NCBI GenBank assembly: GCA_041392765.1
Contig: JAWKLL010000029.1
Span: 1-64,000 of the forward strand
Length of the DNA stretch: 64,000 nt
From: Lewinella sp041392765
GTDB lineage: Bacteria > Bacteroidota > Bacteroidia > Chitinophagales > Saprospiraceae
Reading direction: 5' to 3'
Part shown: piece by piece, positions 52,025-60,931 of the stretch
Layout of the letters: the number at the start of each line of letters is the position of its first letter
Position numbering within the stretch: the first letter of the stretch is position 1
Made by a program: the position numbers and the translations under genes
Notes under the pieces: model-generated
Told to the model about the DNA's origin: nothing
What the model saw: only the letters and a program-made list of their open reading frames with translations
Database searches by the model: none

Positions 52025-53548
52025 ATGATATCAAGAAAATATCCATTAGGCGAACAAGATTTCCCATCTATTAGAGCAGCAGGGAAAGTGTATGTTGATA
52101 AAACGATGTATGCCCTTCATTTGATTGAAACTAGTAAAAGTAATTTTCTGTCTAAACCCCGCCGATTTGGAAAATCACTATTCTTAAGCACTTTGGAGAG
52201 TATTTTTTTAGGTAAAAAAGAACTTTTTGAAGGCTTGTATATCTATGATAAATGGAAGTTTGAGGAATATCCGATTATTAGAATATCGTTTTCTAATATT
52301 GGTTATAGGGAAATGGGGTTGAAACAAGCCATCAATGATGATCTTGATAGAATCTATCTTTTATATGACTTGCCATTGAACAAAAAAGTAATTTCTCAAA
52401 AATTTGAAACATTAATTAAACAGCTCTTTGGTAAGTTCAACAAATCAGTAGTTATCTTAATTGATGAGTACGACAAGCCGCTCATTGATTTTTTGGATAA
52501 AGATAAAATTGAAATAGCCAAAGAAAACCGCGATATTCTCAAGACTTTTTATTCCATCTTGAAAGATGCTGAGCCGTTTATCAAATTACTTTTCATCACG
52601 GGGGTGAGCAAATTTAGCAAAGTGAGCATTTTTTCAGATTTGAATAATCTGACAGATATATCTACACATATCAAATTTTCGGAGATTTGTGGTATTTCGC
52701 AAGAGGAATTAGAAGAAAATTTTGTGGAAGAACTCCAAATATACGACAAAGAGAAAATCAAAGATGGTATAATGGTTACAAATGGGATATTAATGGTAAC
52801 ACGTTATATAATCCGTACTCCATACTTAATTTTTTCAAAAACAAAGGCAAGTTTGAAAACTATTGGTACAGCACCGGCACACCTACCTTTTTAATGAAAA
52901 TGTGTCGTGAGCAGCATTTTTATAAATTTGATGATGTAACTATCAGCAAAGATGATATTGGAAATTTTGACATTGAAGATTTAAAGATAATCCCTATTTT
53001 ATTCCAAACGGGTTATCTTACCATTGGCAAGGAAAATGAAATCTTAGGGACTTACAAACTACAATTTCCCAATAATGAAGTAAGAGCCTCATACCTTAGA
53101 GGGCTGGCAGATGCGTATATTCAGTCGAATAGTCTAATGTCTAGTATGATTCGCTAGATAAGTTGCTTAACTTTCTAAGATCAAAAGATCCCGAACTATT
53201 CAAAGATACTATCAACCAAGCTTTTGCGCACATCCCCTACAGCCTTTGGCAAAAAGAAAACGAGCAGTATTACCAAGCTTTGGTGCATTTGATATTTTCG
53301 CTGTTGGGCGTTTATATTTTCAGTGAAGTACAAACCCAAAAAGGTAGAACAGATTCGATAGTGATGTTTGAAAACGAAGTCTTTATCTTTGAGTTCAAGC
53401 TCAACAAGTCAGCTGAAGCTTTTTTCAAATCGAAAACAAAGGTTATGCCGACAGGTTTAAGGACAGCGGTATGCCAATTTATGAAATAGGTGTTAATTTT
53501 AGCAGCGAGAAGAAAGAAAGGCAGGAGGTAATGATAAGTCAAAAATAG
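52025..53548 (+). CDS. AAA-ATPase_like / PD-(D/E)XK nuclease-type protein, frameshifts
   Basis: The start MISRKYPLGEQDFPSIRAAG with YVDKTMYALHLI, FLSKPRRFGKSLFLSTL (P-loop variant RRFGKS) and VVILIDEYDKPLID (Walker B) are the signature of the AAA-ATPase_like plus PD-(D/E)XK family common in Bacteroidota. Frame changes lie near 52765, 53157 and 53445. The nuclease-like C-terminus reads TDSIVMFENEVFIFEFKLNK (D...EFK) and ends EIGVNFSSEKKERQEV, stop 53548. About 508 residues. Its coding sequence is much more AT-rich than its neighbours, which suggests horizontal acquisition. The function of the family is not settled; proposed roles include mobile-element or defence-related nucleases. Confidence 0.83.
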
Positions 53549-53549
53549 C

Positions 53550-53590
53550 GTATGTCTAAATTTTCCTCAATGAGGTGAATTTAGACATAC
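53550..53590. terminator. long perfect hairpin between convergent genes
   Basis: GTATGTCTAAATT (53550-53562) and AATTTAGACATAC (53578-53590) form a 13-bp perfect stem, with CCTCAATGAGG inside making a second stem. It starts 1 bp after the stop of the plus-strand gene and precedes the end of the convergent SPFH gene, so it may be a bidirectional terminator. Confidence 0.7.
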
Positions 53591-53633
53591 TGCATATCAT
53601 AACGGTGAAGCTTTTCTTTAGTGCGTTCCAATT

Positions 53634-54542
53634 TCAATTTTTTTTAGAACCTTCCTTCATGGCTTCTCCGATTTGCTGACTGGCAACAAAACTGGCTGTC
53701 ATATCAGATAATAAGTTGCTGGCCGTACTAGGTGCATTGGGCAACATAATTAGGTTGCTATTAGCGTGTTCCCCCATCGATTGGGCGTATCGTAATGCTG
53801 GGTAACGACGATAAGTGCCGATGCTTCTTGAGAGTTGATGCCTACTTTGTTCAGCACCTCCACTCTCCTCCAATCCTTGGCGATTTCGCGACGTTGGTCG
53901 GCGATACCATACTTGTAAGCGTTTGCTTTCTGCCTCGGCTTTGGCTTTTGCGACAATACGGATACGATCAGCTTCAGCTTCATACTCGGCAGCTAATTTT
54001 TCACGCTCGGCGGCATTGATTCGGTTCATAGCGTTCTTAACCGTGTGGTCGGGGTCTATGTCTGTTACCAGTGCCTTCACAATGCCGTAGCCATAGCCTT
54101 CCATCGCTTCTGATAGTTCGCGCTTGATGGCAATGGCGATATCATCCTTGCGCTCAAATACGTCATCTAATTTAAGTTTGGGTACTTCCGCGCGCACAAC
54201 ATCGAATACGTAAGCATTGATTTGCTCGTAGGGATTTTCCAATTTGTAGAACGCATCATATACCATCTCGGGGGTTACCACAAACTGAACGCTCACTTTG
54301 AGTTTCACGAATACGTTGTCCTTGGTTTTGGTTTCTACCATTACATCCAATTGCTGGATTTTCAGGCTTACCCTGCCAGCTATGCGGTCGAAGAATGGAA
54401 TTTTAAATTGCAAACCGGACCGTTTCACGCTTTGAAACCGGCCAAAGCGTTCCACAATAGCGGCTGACTGCTGTCGCACGGTGAAAATGCCAGAAAAAAC
54501 CACCATGAGGACTAAAAATGCGATAATGCCAATGATTTCCAT
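53634..54542 (-). CDS. SPFH/band 7 (stomatin-like, QmcA-type) membrane protein, compensated frameshifts
   Basis: An N-terminal membrane segment (MEIIGIIAFLVLMVVFSGIF) precedes the SPFH domain (TVRQQSAAIVERFGRFQSV, GLQFKIPFFDRI, VFVKLKVSVQFVV) and a coiled-coil helix rich in Glu/Ala/Lys (AEREKLAAEYEAEADRIR). In the given sequence residues about 205-250 read out of frame; the other frames contain GIADQRREIAK, VEVLNKVGINSQEASALIVV and TQHYD, the conserved continuation, before the original frame resumes at QSMGEHANSNLIMLPN. About 303 residues. Such proteins form membrane-bound oligomeric cages or scaffolds, often with FtsH-type proteases. Confidence 0.92.
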   Translation of the reverse strand: MEIIGIIAFLVLMVVFSGIFTVRQQSAAIVERFGRFQSVKRSGLQFKIPFFDRIAGRVSLKIQQLDVMVETKTKDNVFVKLKVSVQFVVTPEMVYDAFYKLENPYEQINAYVFDVVRAEVPKLKLDDVFERKDDIAIAIKRELSEAMEGYGYGIVKALVTDIDPDHTVKNAMNRINAAEREKLAAEYEAEADRIRIVAKAKAEAESKRLQVWYRRPTSRNRQGLEESGGAEQSRHQLSRSIGTYRRYPALRYAQSMGEHANSNLIMLPNAPSTASNLLSDMTASFVASQQIGEAMKEGSKKN

Positions 54543-54651
54543 AATATATATTGGGTTGGTTTAGATTAACAACCTAAATATACAAACCTAATCGGGGTAA
54601 CAGGTAATAAAAGCGATTAAAGCAAGAAAAAATCAGATAAAGGGTGAGCAC

Positions 54652-54678
54652 GGCAGTACCCAATGGGCGAGTACTGCC
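54652..54678 (-). terminator. hairpin after the DUF1761 gene
   Basis: GGCAGTAC (54652-54659) and GTACTGCC (54671-54678) pair around an 11-base loop, just beyond the stop of the minus-strand DUF1761 gene. A T-run comes only 20 bases further on, so efficiency is uncertain. Confidence 0.5.
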
Positions 54679-54688
54679 GCGATGTTGG

Positions 54689-55195
54689 CTACATCTCCCA
54701 CTTGAGAGTTGCGCAAAGCAAACCGCCCATGAGCAAAAGCGTAATGGCCCAATAACCAAAGTGAATCAGTACATACTTCCAGCCTCTGCGTTCAAATGCG
54801 GCGTTAATCCCCATAACAGGCAACACAAGAAAAAGGGATGTAATGAACCCGTGCAATGCACCATGCTTAAAAGTACGGTAACGATCGCCATAGCGCTCCA
54901 TTAAGCCCATGAACTCCTTATTGGCATCGCTGCCGGCTTCTAACACCTCCGGCATCATCATACTAAACGCCCCCGTTTGGTGAACAACGATGTATTGCAA
55001 CGAAAAAGCAATGAGCACAGACAATACGTATGTACTCCCCAGCAGTAATCCCATGTTAGTACCTTGCAGCGATTCCAAGGTAAAGCCATTGGATTTCATC
55101 CAGGCGTTGCCCATTACTTTGGGGCTGTAATAAATAGACCCCACCACCATAGGGATCAAAGCTGCTACAAATAGCATGTAAAAATTAGTTGGCAT
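54689..55195 (-). CDS. DUF1761 membrane protein
   Basis: 168 residues from MPTNFYMLFVAALIPMVVGS. Four membrane helices (about 5-22, 51-73, 110-130, 143-163), the motif SIYYSPKVMGNAWMKSNGFT and AFSLQYIVVHQTGAF are typical of DUF1761. The reading frame extends further upstream, but that extension is AT-rich and unlike the family. Function unknown. Confidence 0.87.
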   Translation of the reverse strand: MPTNFYMLFVAALIPMVVGSIYYSPKVMGNAWMKSNGFTLESLQGTNMGLLLGSTYVLSVLIAFSLQYIVVHQTGAFSMMMPEVLEAGSDANKEFMGLMERYGDRYRTFKHGALHGFITSLFLVLPVMGINAAFERRGWKYVLIHFGYWAITLLLMGGLLCATLKWEM

Positions 55196-55294
55196 GATTT
55201 TAAAGGTTTTGTTTTGTTTGAAATCATTTTTAAAACACACAAAAATACATTTTATGTTTAAACAAAAAAACAAAAGCATTTCTTTTTTGTAAAA

Positions 55295-55325
55295 AATAGA
55301 ACATTTATTTCCGTCAAACTCTAAG
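55295..55325. mobile_element. solo end of the CTTAG-element family
   Basis: TTTATTTCCGTCAAACTCTA (55306-55325) closely matches the right end of copy A (TTATTTCCGTCAAATTACTTAG). No matching left end is seen nearby. Confidence 0.45.
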
Positions 55326-55331
55326 GGCGTT

Positions 55332-55339
55332 TATTTTTG
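55332..55339 (+). promoter_or_regulatory. candidate -7 promoter element for the sterol-desaturase-like gene
   Basis: TATTTTTG matches TAnnTTTG, 17 bp before the ATG at 55356. The preceding bases belong to the solo element end, so the element may contribute the upstream promoter part. Confidence 0.4.
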
Positions 55340-55355
55340 TCCAAAATCACCACAA

Positions 55356-56174
55356 ATGGAAGTATTTACTACGTTTTTTGAAACCATGTCTTCTGGCCAA
55401 AAATTGGGCTGGATATTCCTTTGTTTAGCGGTTGCTTGGCTATTAGAGGGTGCCACGCCACTCATCCATTTCCAGTATAAAAAGCTGAAACACATAGGGG
55501 TAAACATGGTGTTCCTCGGTACCTCCTTGGCTATCAACCTGCTTTTCACAGCTGCTACGGCTGGTGTTTATCTATGGGCTTCGGTACATCAAGTAGGCTT
55601 AATGTACCTAGTAGAACTCCCCTTTTGGGCTGAATTATTGATAGCCGTTATGGCGCTTGATTTTGTAGCACAATGGCTTGCCCACTATCTACTACACAAA
55701 GTAAAATGGATGTGGAAATTTCATTTAGTACACCACAGCGACACGCACGTCGATGCCACCACAGGCACCCGTCATCACCCAGGGGATTACCTCATTCGCG
55801 AAGTTTTTTCCCTTGCTACGGTGTTGGTTTTTGGCATCCCCTTAGCTTTTTATGTTTTCTACCGCGTAGCTACTATTTTTTTCACCTACCTGACGCATGC
55901 CAACATTGTAATACCTGCTTGGATAGACAAGCCATTGGGCTACCTTTTCATCACGCCTAATATGCATAAATTTCACCACCATTTTGAGCGCCCGTGGACA
56001 GACACCAATTTTGGCAATATCTTCTCGGTATGGGATCGCCTGTTCGGCACCTTAGTCAATGATGACCCGCGAAAAATTCGATACGGTGTGGATACTTTAG
56101 AAGATTCATTAGATGAAAATATTGGTTATCAGTTCAAAGTACCTTTCGACAATTCCATTAAAACGGATTATTAG
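55356..56174 (+). CDS. sterol desaturase/fatty acid hydroxylase-family di-iron membrane enzyme
   Basis: 272 residues, intact. Membrane helices at about 12-32, 50-75 and 85-105 precede the histidine clusters HYLLHKVKWMWKFHLVHH (HxxxH and HxxHH), TRHHPGDY and, after another helix pair, HKFHHHFERPWTDTNFGNIF. These eight or more His ligate the di-iron centre. The family uses O2 to hydroxylate or desaturate lipids or carotenoids. Distance from the crtI-like gene leaves the substrate open. Confidence 0.92.
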   Translation: MEVFTTFFETMSSGQKLGWIFLCLAVAWLLEGATPLIHFQYKKLKHIGVNMVFLGTSLAINLLFTAATAGVYLWASVHQVGLMYLVELPFWAELLIAVMALDFVAQWLAHYLLHKVKWMWKFHLVHHSDTHVDATTGTRHHPGDYLIREVFSLATVLVFGIPLAFYVFYRVATIFFTYLTHANIVIPAWIDKPLGYLFITPNMHKFHHHFERPWTDTNFGNIFSVWDRLFGTLVNDDPRKIRYGVDTLEDSLDENIGYQFKVPFDNSIKTDY

Positions 56175-56206
56175 CCCTACATTTGGGTCAACCAAATTAG
56201 CCAAAT

Positions 56207-57877
56207 ATGCCAACTGACATCCAGATTGCCCAAGCAGCGAAGCTTCAGGACATTGGAACGATAGCCCACAAATTGGGACTATCAGAAGACCACCTCATCC
56301 GTTATGGCCGTTACAAAGCCAAACTGCCCCTTTCGTTGATAAATGCCGATAAATGGAAAAAAAACAAGTTAATACTTGTATCGGCGGTTTCTCCTACGCC
56401 TGCGGGGGAAGGTAAAACTACCGTTTCTATTGGCCTTAGCGAAGGCATGAACCAAATCGGAAAGAAAACGACCGTCGTGCTGCGAGAGCCTTCTCTTGGC
56501 CCTGTGTTCGGAATCAAAGGAGGAGCAACCGGCGGAGGGTATGCACAAGTGCTGCCCATGGAGGACATCAACTTGCATTTCACAGGTGATTTTGCCGCCA
56601 TTGAAAAAGCCCACAACCTTTTGGCAGCCTTGGTGGACAACAACTTGCAAAGTAAAAAACGCTCTCTGCATATTGACCCTCGAACGGTGGTGTGGAAACG
56701 CGTTATGGATATGAACGACCGGGCATTGCGGCGCACCATTATTGGTTTAGGAGGCACTACGATGGGAACGCCCCGAGAAACAGGGTTTGATATTACTGCC
56801 GCTTCGGAAATCATGGCTATTCTGTGCCTTTCCCAAGATAGGATTGACCTAAAGGAAAGATTGGGGCGCATTTTTATAGGATTCACTTTTGACAAACAAC
56901 CTGTGTATGCACGCGACTTGAACGCACAAGGCGCTATGGCAGCCCTGCTAAAGGACGCAATTCAGCCCAACTTGGTACAAACCATCGAGGGAAATCCTGC
57001 CATCATTCACGGAGGGCCTTTTGCCAATATTGCGCAAGGTACCAACAGCATCATCGCCACGCGCATGGGGCTTACCCTCAGCGATTATGTAGTCACGGAA
57101 GCAGGGTTTGGGTTTGATTTGGGGGCTGAGAAGTTTTTTGATATTAAGTGCCAAAGTGCTGGTCTTTCCCCCCATGCGGTTGTTTTAGTAGCTACCATCC
57201 GAGCACTCAAATATCACGGTGGGGCCTCGCTGAAGGAACTGACAACGCCCGATGTAGATGCACTCTCAAAGGGAGTAGAGAACTTGGGGAAACACTTGGA
57301 AAACATCGGGCACTTTGGTGTACCTGCCGTGGTGGCAATCAACCGATTTACAACCGACACACAGGAGGAGATAGCACTGATACAAGCATTTTGTCAAAGC
57401 AAGGGCGTGCAGGCCGTAGTCGCCGATGTATGGGCGAAGGGCGGTGCTGGTGCCACCGAACTGGCGCAAGCCGTTGCACAAGTAGCAGACGAAAACACGC
57501 AACCGTTTACACCCTTGTATGAGTGGGCGCAACCCGTGGAAACCAAAATCCACACCATTGCCACGAAAATCTACGGTGCCAGCGCCATCGACTATACGGC
57601 CAAAGCAAAAGCCGACCTGAAAAAATCAAATCGTTGGGCTTGGAGCATCTCCCGGTGTGCATTGCCAAGACACAGAAATCGCTTTCCGACAACCCAGATT
57701 TACTTAGCCGCCCGGAAAGATTTCGTAGTTACTGTTCGGGAAATAGAGGTTGCTGCGGGTGCAGGATTCTTAGTACCGATCACAGGTGAGATTATGCGTA
57801 TGCCTGGATTGCCAGAAACACCTGCTGCCGAGGCTATCGACATTGATGAAGAAGGCAATATCTCAGGGTTGTTTTAA
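56207..57877 (+). CDS. fhs: formate-tetrahydrofolate ligase, with a compensated frameshift
   Basis: 556 residues. The family P-loop TPAGEGKTT (about 66-74), PSLGPVFGIKGGATGGGYAQ (formate/folate site), HTGG-like and VTEAGFGFDLGAEKFFDIKC are all clear. One stretch (about residues 473-504, bases 57624-57717) is nonsense in the open frame, while the +1 frame reads IKSLGLEHLPVCIAKTQKSL and SDNPDLLSRP, which are conserved in the family. Two opposite indels, one in an A-run (57620-57625) and one at CCGGAAAG, explain this. The enzyme makes 10-formyl-THF from formate, THF and ATP. Confidence 0.95.
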   Translation: MPTDIQIAQAAKLQDIGTIAHKLGLSEDHLIRYGRYKAKLPLSLINADKWKKNKLILVSAVSPTPAGEGKTTVSIGLSEGMNQIGKKTTVVLREPSLGPVFGIKGGATGGGYAQVLPMEDINLHFTGDFAAIEKAHNLLAALVDNNLQSKKRSLHIDPRTVVWKRVMDMNDRALRRTIIGLGGTTMGTPRETGFDITAASEIMAILCLSQDRIDLKERLGRIFIGFTFDKQPVYARDLNAQGAMAALLKDAIQPNLVQTIEGNPAIIHGGPFANIAQGTNSIIATRMGLTLSDYVVTEAGFGFDLGAEKFFDIKCQSAGLSPHAVVLVATIRALKYHGGASLKELTTPDVDALSKGVENLGKHLENIGHFGVPAVVAINRFTTDTQEEIALIQAFCQSKGVQAVVADVWAKGGAGATELAQAVAQVADENTQPFTPLYEWAQPVETKIHTIATKIYGASAIDYTAKAKADLKKSNRWAWSISRCALPRHRNRFPTTQIYLAARKDFVVTVREIEVAAGAGFLVPITGEIMRMPGLPETPAAEAIDIDEEGNISGLF

Positions 57878-57880
57878 ATT

Positions 57881-58216
57881 TCAGTCATTTTCTATTATCA
57901 AGCGAGAAAGCACAACAAAACGCACGCCAAGCGGTATCTCAAGCGAAAAACTGGCACCACGCCCAGCCACCACATCAATGGTGAGGTGGGTGTGTTGCCA
58001 GTAATCGTATTGAAACTTAGACATATAGAACGGGCAGCCAGCTACATCACCTAGCAGTACATCTGAATCATCCACTATGAGTTCACCTTCGGGAAAACAC
58101 ATAGGTGCAGATCCATCACAACAACCACCACTCTGGTGAAACATAAGGGCACCGTGGGTGTCTTTCAACTGTGCTATGATAGCTAATGCTGCGGGTGTAG
58201 CGGCAACTCGTTCCAT
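57881..58216 (-). CDS. DUF779 protein, aldehyde dehydrogenase partner
   Basis: 111 residues, intact: LKDTHGALMFHQSGGCCDGS, MCFPEGELIVDDSDVLLG and YWQHTHLTIDVVAGRGASFS are the DUF779 signatures. DUF779 genes commonly follow an acetaldehyde dehydrogenase gene, as here with 23 bp between them, so they form one transcript. The conserved Cys pair and His suggest a metal or cofactor role, but no biochemical function is known to me. Confidence 0.92.
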   Translation of the reverse strand: MERVAATPAALAIIAQLKDTHGALMFHQSGGCCDGSAPMCFPEGELIVDDSDVLLGDVAGCPFYMSKFQYDYWQHTHLTIDVVAGRGASFSLEIPLGVRFVVLSRLIIEND

Positions 58217-58239
58217 TGGTTGTCTATTTTGGGGTTATC

Positions 58240-59763
58240 TTAGAAAAACCCTAACGCCTTCTTATCGTAGGAAATCAACATATTTTTGTTCTGGCGATAG
58301 TGATCCAGCATCATTTTATGGGTCTCTCGGCCTATACCAGACTTTTTGTATCCTCCGAATGGCGCATGGGCGGGATAAGCGTGGTAACAATTCACCCAAA
58401 CTCTACCTGCCTCTACTTTGCGGGCAATCTGGTATGCTTGGTGGGTGTCGCGTGTCCATACGCCTGCACCGAGGCCATACAAAGTGTCATTGGCAATCTC
58501 AAGGGCTTCTGCCTCATCCTTGAAGGTAGTAACACAGACCACTGGACCAAAAATTTCTTCTTGGAATACCCGCATCTTGTTATTTCCTTTAAGGATAGTA
58601 GGTTGGATATAGAACCCTCCTTCTAAGCCTTCCACATACGCTGCATCACCTCCTGCGAGTACCTCACATCCTTCTTCCTTACCAATTTTGATATAGTTGA
58701 GGATTTTTTCGTACTGATCGTTGGATGCCTGTGCCCCCATCATAGTAGAAGGATCAAGCGGATGTCCCATCTTGATAGCTTTCGTGCGTTCGATAACTCT
58801 TTCCATAAACGCCTCAAAGATGCTCTCCTGCACCAGCAAACGGGAAGGACAAGTGCAAACTTCCCCTTGATTTAAAGCAAACATGACCGCCCCTTCTAAG
58901 CATTTATCAAAGAAATCATCATCTGCATCCATTACATTGGCGAAGAAAATATTGGGGGATTTACCACCCAATTCCAAGGTAACGGGAATCAAGTTTTTAG
59001 AGGCGTATTGCATAATGAGCTGCCCTGTTGTTGTTTCCCCCGTAAAGGCTACCTTGCGAATATCGGGGTGGGTAGCTAAAGGTTTTCCAGCCTCAATACC
59101 AAAACCATTTACCACATTCAAAACGCCTTTGGGTAGCAAATCTTCAATTAGTTCCATTAATACTAATATGCCCACAGGGGTTTGCTCGGCGGGTTTGAGT
59201 ACTACACAATTCCCTGCTGCCAAAGCAGGTGCCACTTTCCAAGCAGCCATCAGTATGGGAAAATTCCAGGGTATAATCTGCCCCACAACACCTAATGGCT
59301 CAGGCACGTTTACGCTAACTGTGTTGGCGTCCAATTCGCTGATGCTTCCTTCTTCTGCACGGATAACACCTGCGAAATAGCGAAAATGATCAATAGCTAA
59401 TGGTAAATCTGCCGCACGTGTCTCGCGAAGTGGTTTACCATTATCCCAAGTCTCAGCACGTGCTAGCACTTCGAGATTAGCCTCCATTCTATCTGCTATT
59501 TTAAGTAGGACGTTGCTGCGATAAGCCGCCGCCGCATTATTCCACTCAGGAGCTGCCGCCCAGGCTGCTTTCACTGCCATATCTATGTCCTCGGCAGTTG
59601 AACGAGGGATGCGTGTAAATGAGCGTCCATCAACTGGCGAAGAATTCTCAAAGTACTCACCCTTTACCGGTGCTTTCCATTCTCCTCCAATGAAATTTTC
59701 ATATTGTGCCTTGAAAGCAGGCCTCGTCAATAAATCTGCATCAGCAGATACCACATTATTCAT
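58240..59763 (-). CDS. NAD-dependent aldehyde dehydrogenase (ExaC/acetaldehyde type)
   Basis: 507 residues from MNNVVSADADLLTRPAF. IIPWNFPILMAAWKVAPALA, AFTGETTTGQ, LELGGKSPNIFF (catalytic Glu) and NQGEVCTCPSRL (catalytic Cys) are all present, with EEIFGPV and PFGGYKKSGIGRE at the end. The sequence is of the ExaC/AldA acetaldehyde dehydrogenase kind. It is the first gene of the operon with DUF779 and is divergent from an AraC regulator, so it is probably induced by an alcohol or aldehyde. Intact; the open frame extends upstream of the chosen ATG without conserved sequence. Confidence 0.94.
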   Translation of the reverse strand: MNNVVSADADLLTRPAFKAQYENFIGGEWKAPVKGEYFENSSPVDGRSFTRIPRSTAEDIDMAVKAAWAAAPEWNNAAAAYRSNVLLKIADRMEANLEVLARAETWDNGKPLRETRAADLPLAIDHFRYFAGVIRAEEGSISELDANTVSVNVPEPLGVVGQIIPWNFPILMAAWKVAPALAAGNCVVLKPAEQTPVGILVLMELIEDLLPKGVLNVVNGFGIEAGKPLATHPDIRKVAFTGETTTGQLIMQYASKNLIPVTLELGGKSPNIFFANVMDADDDFFDKCLEGAVMFALNQGEVCTCPSRLLVQESIFEAFMERVIERTKAIKMGHPLDPSTMMGAQASNDQYEKILNYIKIGKEEGCEVLAGGDAAYVEGLEGGFYIQPTILKGNNKMRVFQEEIFGPVVCVTTFKDEAEALEIANDTLYGLGAGVWTRDTHQAYQIARKVEAGRVWVNCYHAYPAHAPFGGYKKSGIGRETHKMMLDHYRQNKNMLISYDKKALGFF

Positions 59764-59813
59764 AATCAAAAAATTTAAAGTTTGAAATATTTTTCCGACT
59801 TTTGTGCACGATG

Positions 59814-59821
59814 CAAAATTA
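59814..59821 (-). promoter_or_regulatory. candidate -7 promoter element for the aldehyde dehydrogenase operon
   Basis: On the minus strand TAATTTTG matches TAnnTTTG, about 51 bp before the ATG at 59763. A TTG some 27 bases further upstream is further away than usual for -33. Confidence 0.4.
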
Positions 59822-59907
59822 TGTAGCACACCTGCTTTAGTGTTTGTACAATTCTGCCATAAACATGAAGAATTCTACTAAATTACTGCAACCACATCTT
59901 AAAACAA

Positions 59908-59931
59908 TAAATCATTCAAGTGATTGATTTA
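59908..59931. promoter_or_regulatory. candidate operator palindrome between divergent ALDH and AraC genes
   Basis: TAAATCA (59908-59914) and TGATTTA (59925-59931) are perfect inverted arms spaced by 10 bases, with TCAAGTGA inside. The site lies in the 250-bp region between the divergent operon and the AraC-family gene and upstream of the operon's putative promoter, as expected of an activator site. Confidence 0.5.
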
Positions 59932-60013
59932 TGTTTGAGAATATTATTTCATAAAATCAATAATCATAAAACAAGATGCCGATTCCGGTAAATTGTTTTC
60001 AGTTGTCGTGCTA

Positions 60014-60931
60014 ATGGAATTACCAGTCAATTATAGAAAAGGGAGGAAATTAGAAACGTTGGTGGAAAACAGAACCACTTATACCGTGCATAAGGCGGAA
60101 ATGAATGTTTTCGAGACCCACGAACAAGCAGAACAAATACTGCTACAATTTAACCAGCCCGTACTGGCGAGTATGGTGCAAGGCAAAAAGATCATGCACC
60201 TCAACGGTATGGAATCGTTTGCGTTTTTACCGGGCGAGTCCGTCATGCTGCCTTCCAACGAGTTGATGTGTATCGATTTCCCTGAGGCCTCCAGAATCAA
60301 TCCAACCAAATGCTTAGCATTGGCTATTGAGCCAGACACCATCGATCAGGTCATCAACTTACTGAATGAAACCAAACCCAAGGTGGACACGGGAGAATGG
60401 ACAATGTGCGACTATAACTACCACTTTGCCAATGATATCGCCATCGGCCAAATTATACATCGGCTCATTTTTCTATTCACTGAAAACCACCCTGCTAAAG
60501 AGCTATTTGTAGATATGATGCTACGGGAGCTTATTATCCGCATGCTGCAATCGGAATCACGACATTTACATTTGAAAGAAGCTACCACTAACATCAATAA
60601 CAACCGCCTCTCACATGTTATCCACTTCATTCGCAGTAATATCCATGAAAAACTGAGTATAAAAACCCTCAGCCAACAAGCATACATGAGTGAATCACAC
60701 TTCTTCCGTATGTTCAAAAATGAGCTAGGGCTGTCCCCCGTAGATTTCATTAATGAGGAGCGGCTGCAATTAGCAGCCCGTATGTTATCCAACGCGCAAC
60801 GGTCGGTGAATGACGTTTATGCAGATTGCGGGTTCAATAGCCACTCCTATTTCAATCGCATGTTTAAGCGTACATTTGGTGTTTCGCCTGATCATTTACA
60901 GAAGCAATCGGGGAGAACCTTAGTAATTTGA
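60014..60931 (+). CDS. AraC-family transcriptional regulator
   Basis: 305 residues from ATG 60014 (GTG/other starts further up give only a few more). The N-terminal 180 residues resemble the AraC_N ligand-binding domain (NQPVLASMVQGKKIMHLNGM, YLPGES-like FAFLPGESVMLP, CLALAIEPDTI). The C-terminal region has two helix-turn-helix motifs (LSIKTLSQQAYMSESHFFRM; NDVYADCGFNSHSYFNRMFK). Divergent from the aldehyde dehydrogenase/DUF779 operon, it most likely activates it. The last residues and stop are altered by the element inserted at 60919; without it the end would read GRTLAK. Confidence 0.92.
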   Translation: MELPVNYRKGRKLETLVENRTTYTVHKAEMNVFETHEQAEQILLQFNQPVLASMVQGKKIMHLNGMESFAFLPGESVMLPSNELMCIDFPEASRINPTKCLALAIEPDTIDQVINLLNETKPKVDTGEWTMCDYNYHFANDIAIGQIIHRLIFLFTENHPAKELFVDMMLRELIIRMLQSESRHLHLKEATTNINNNRLSHVIHFIRSNIHEKLSIKTLSQQAYMSESHFFRMFKNELGLSPVDFINEERLQLAARMLSNAQRSVNDVYADCGFNSHSYFNRMFKRTFGVSPDHLQKQSGRTLVI

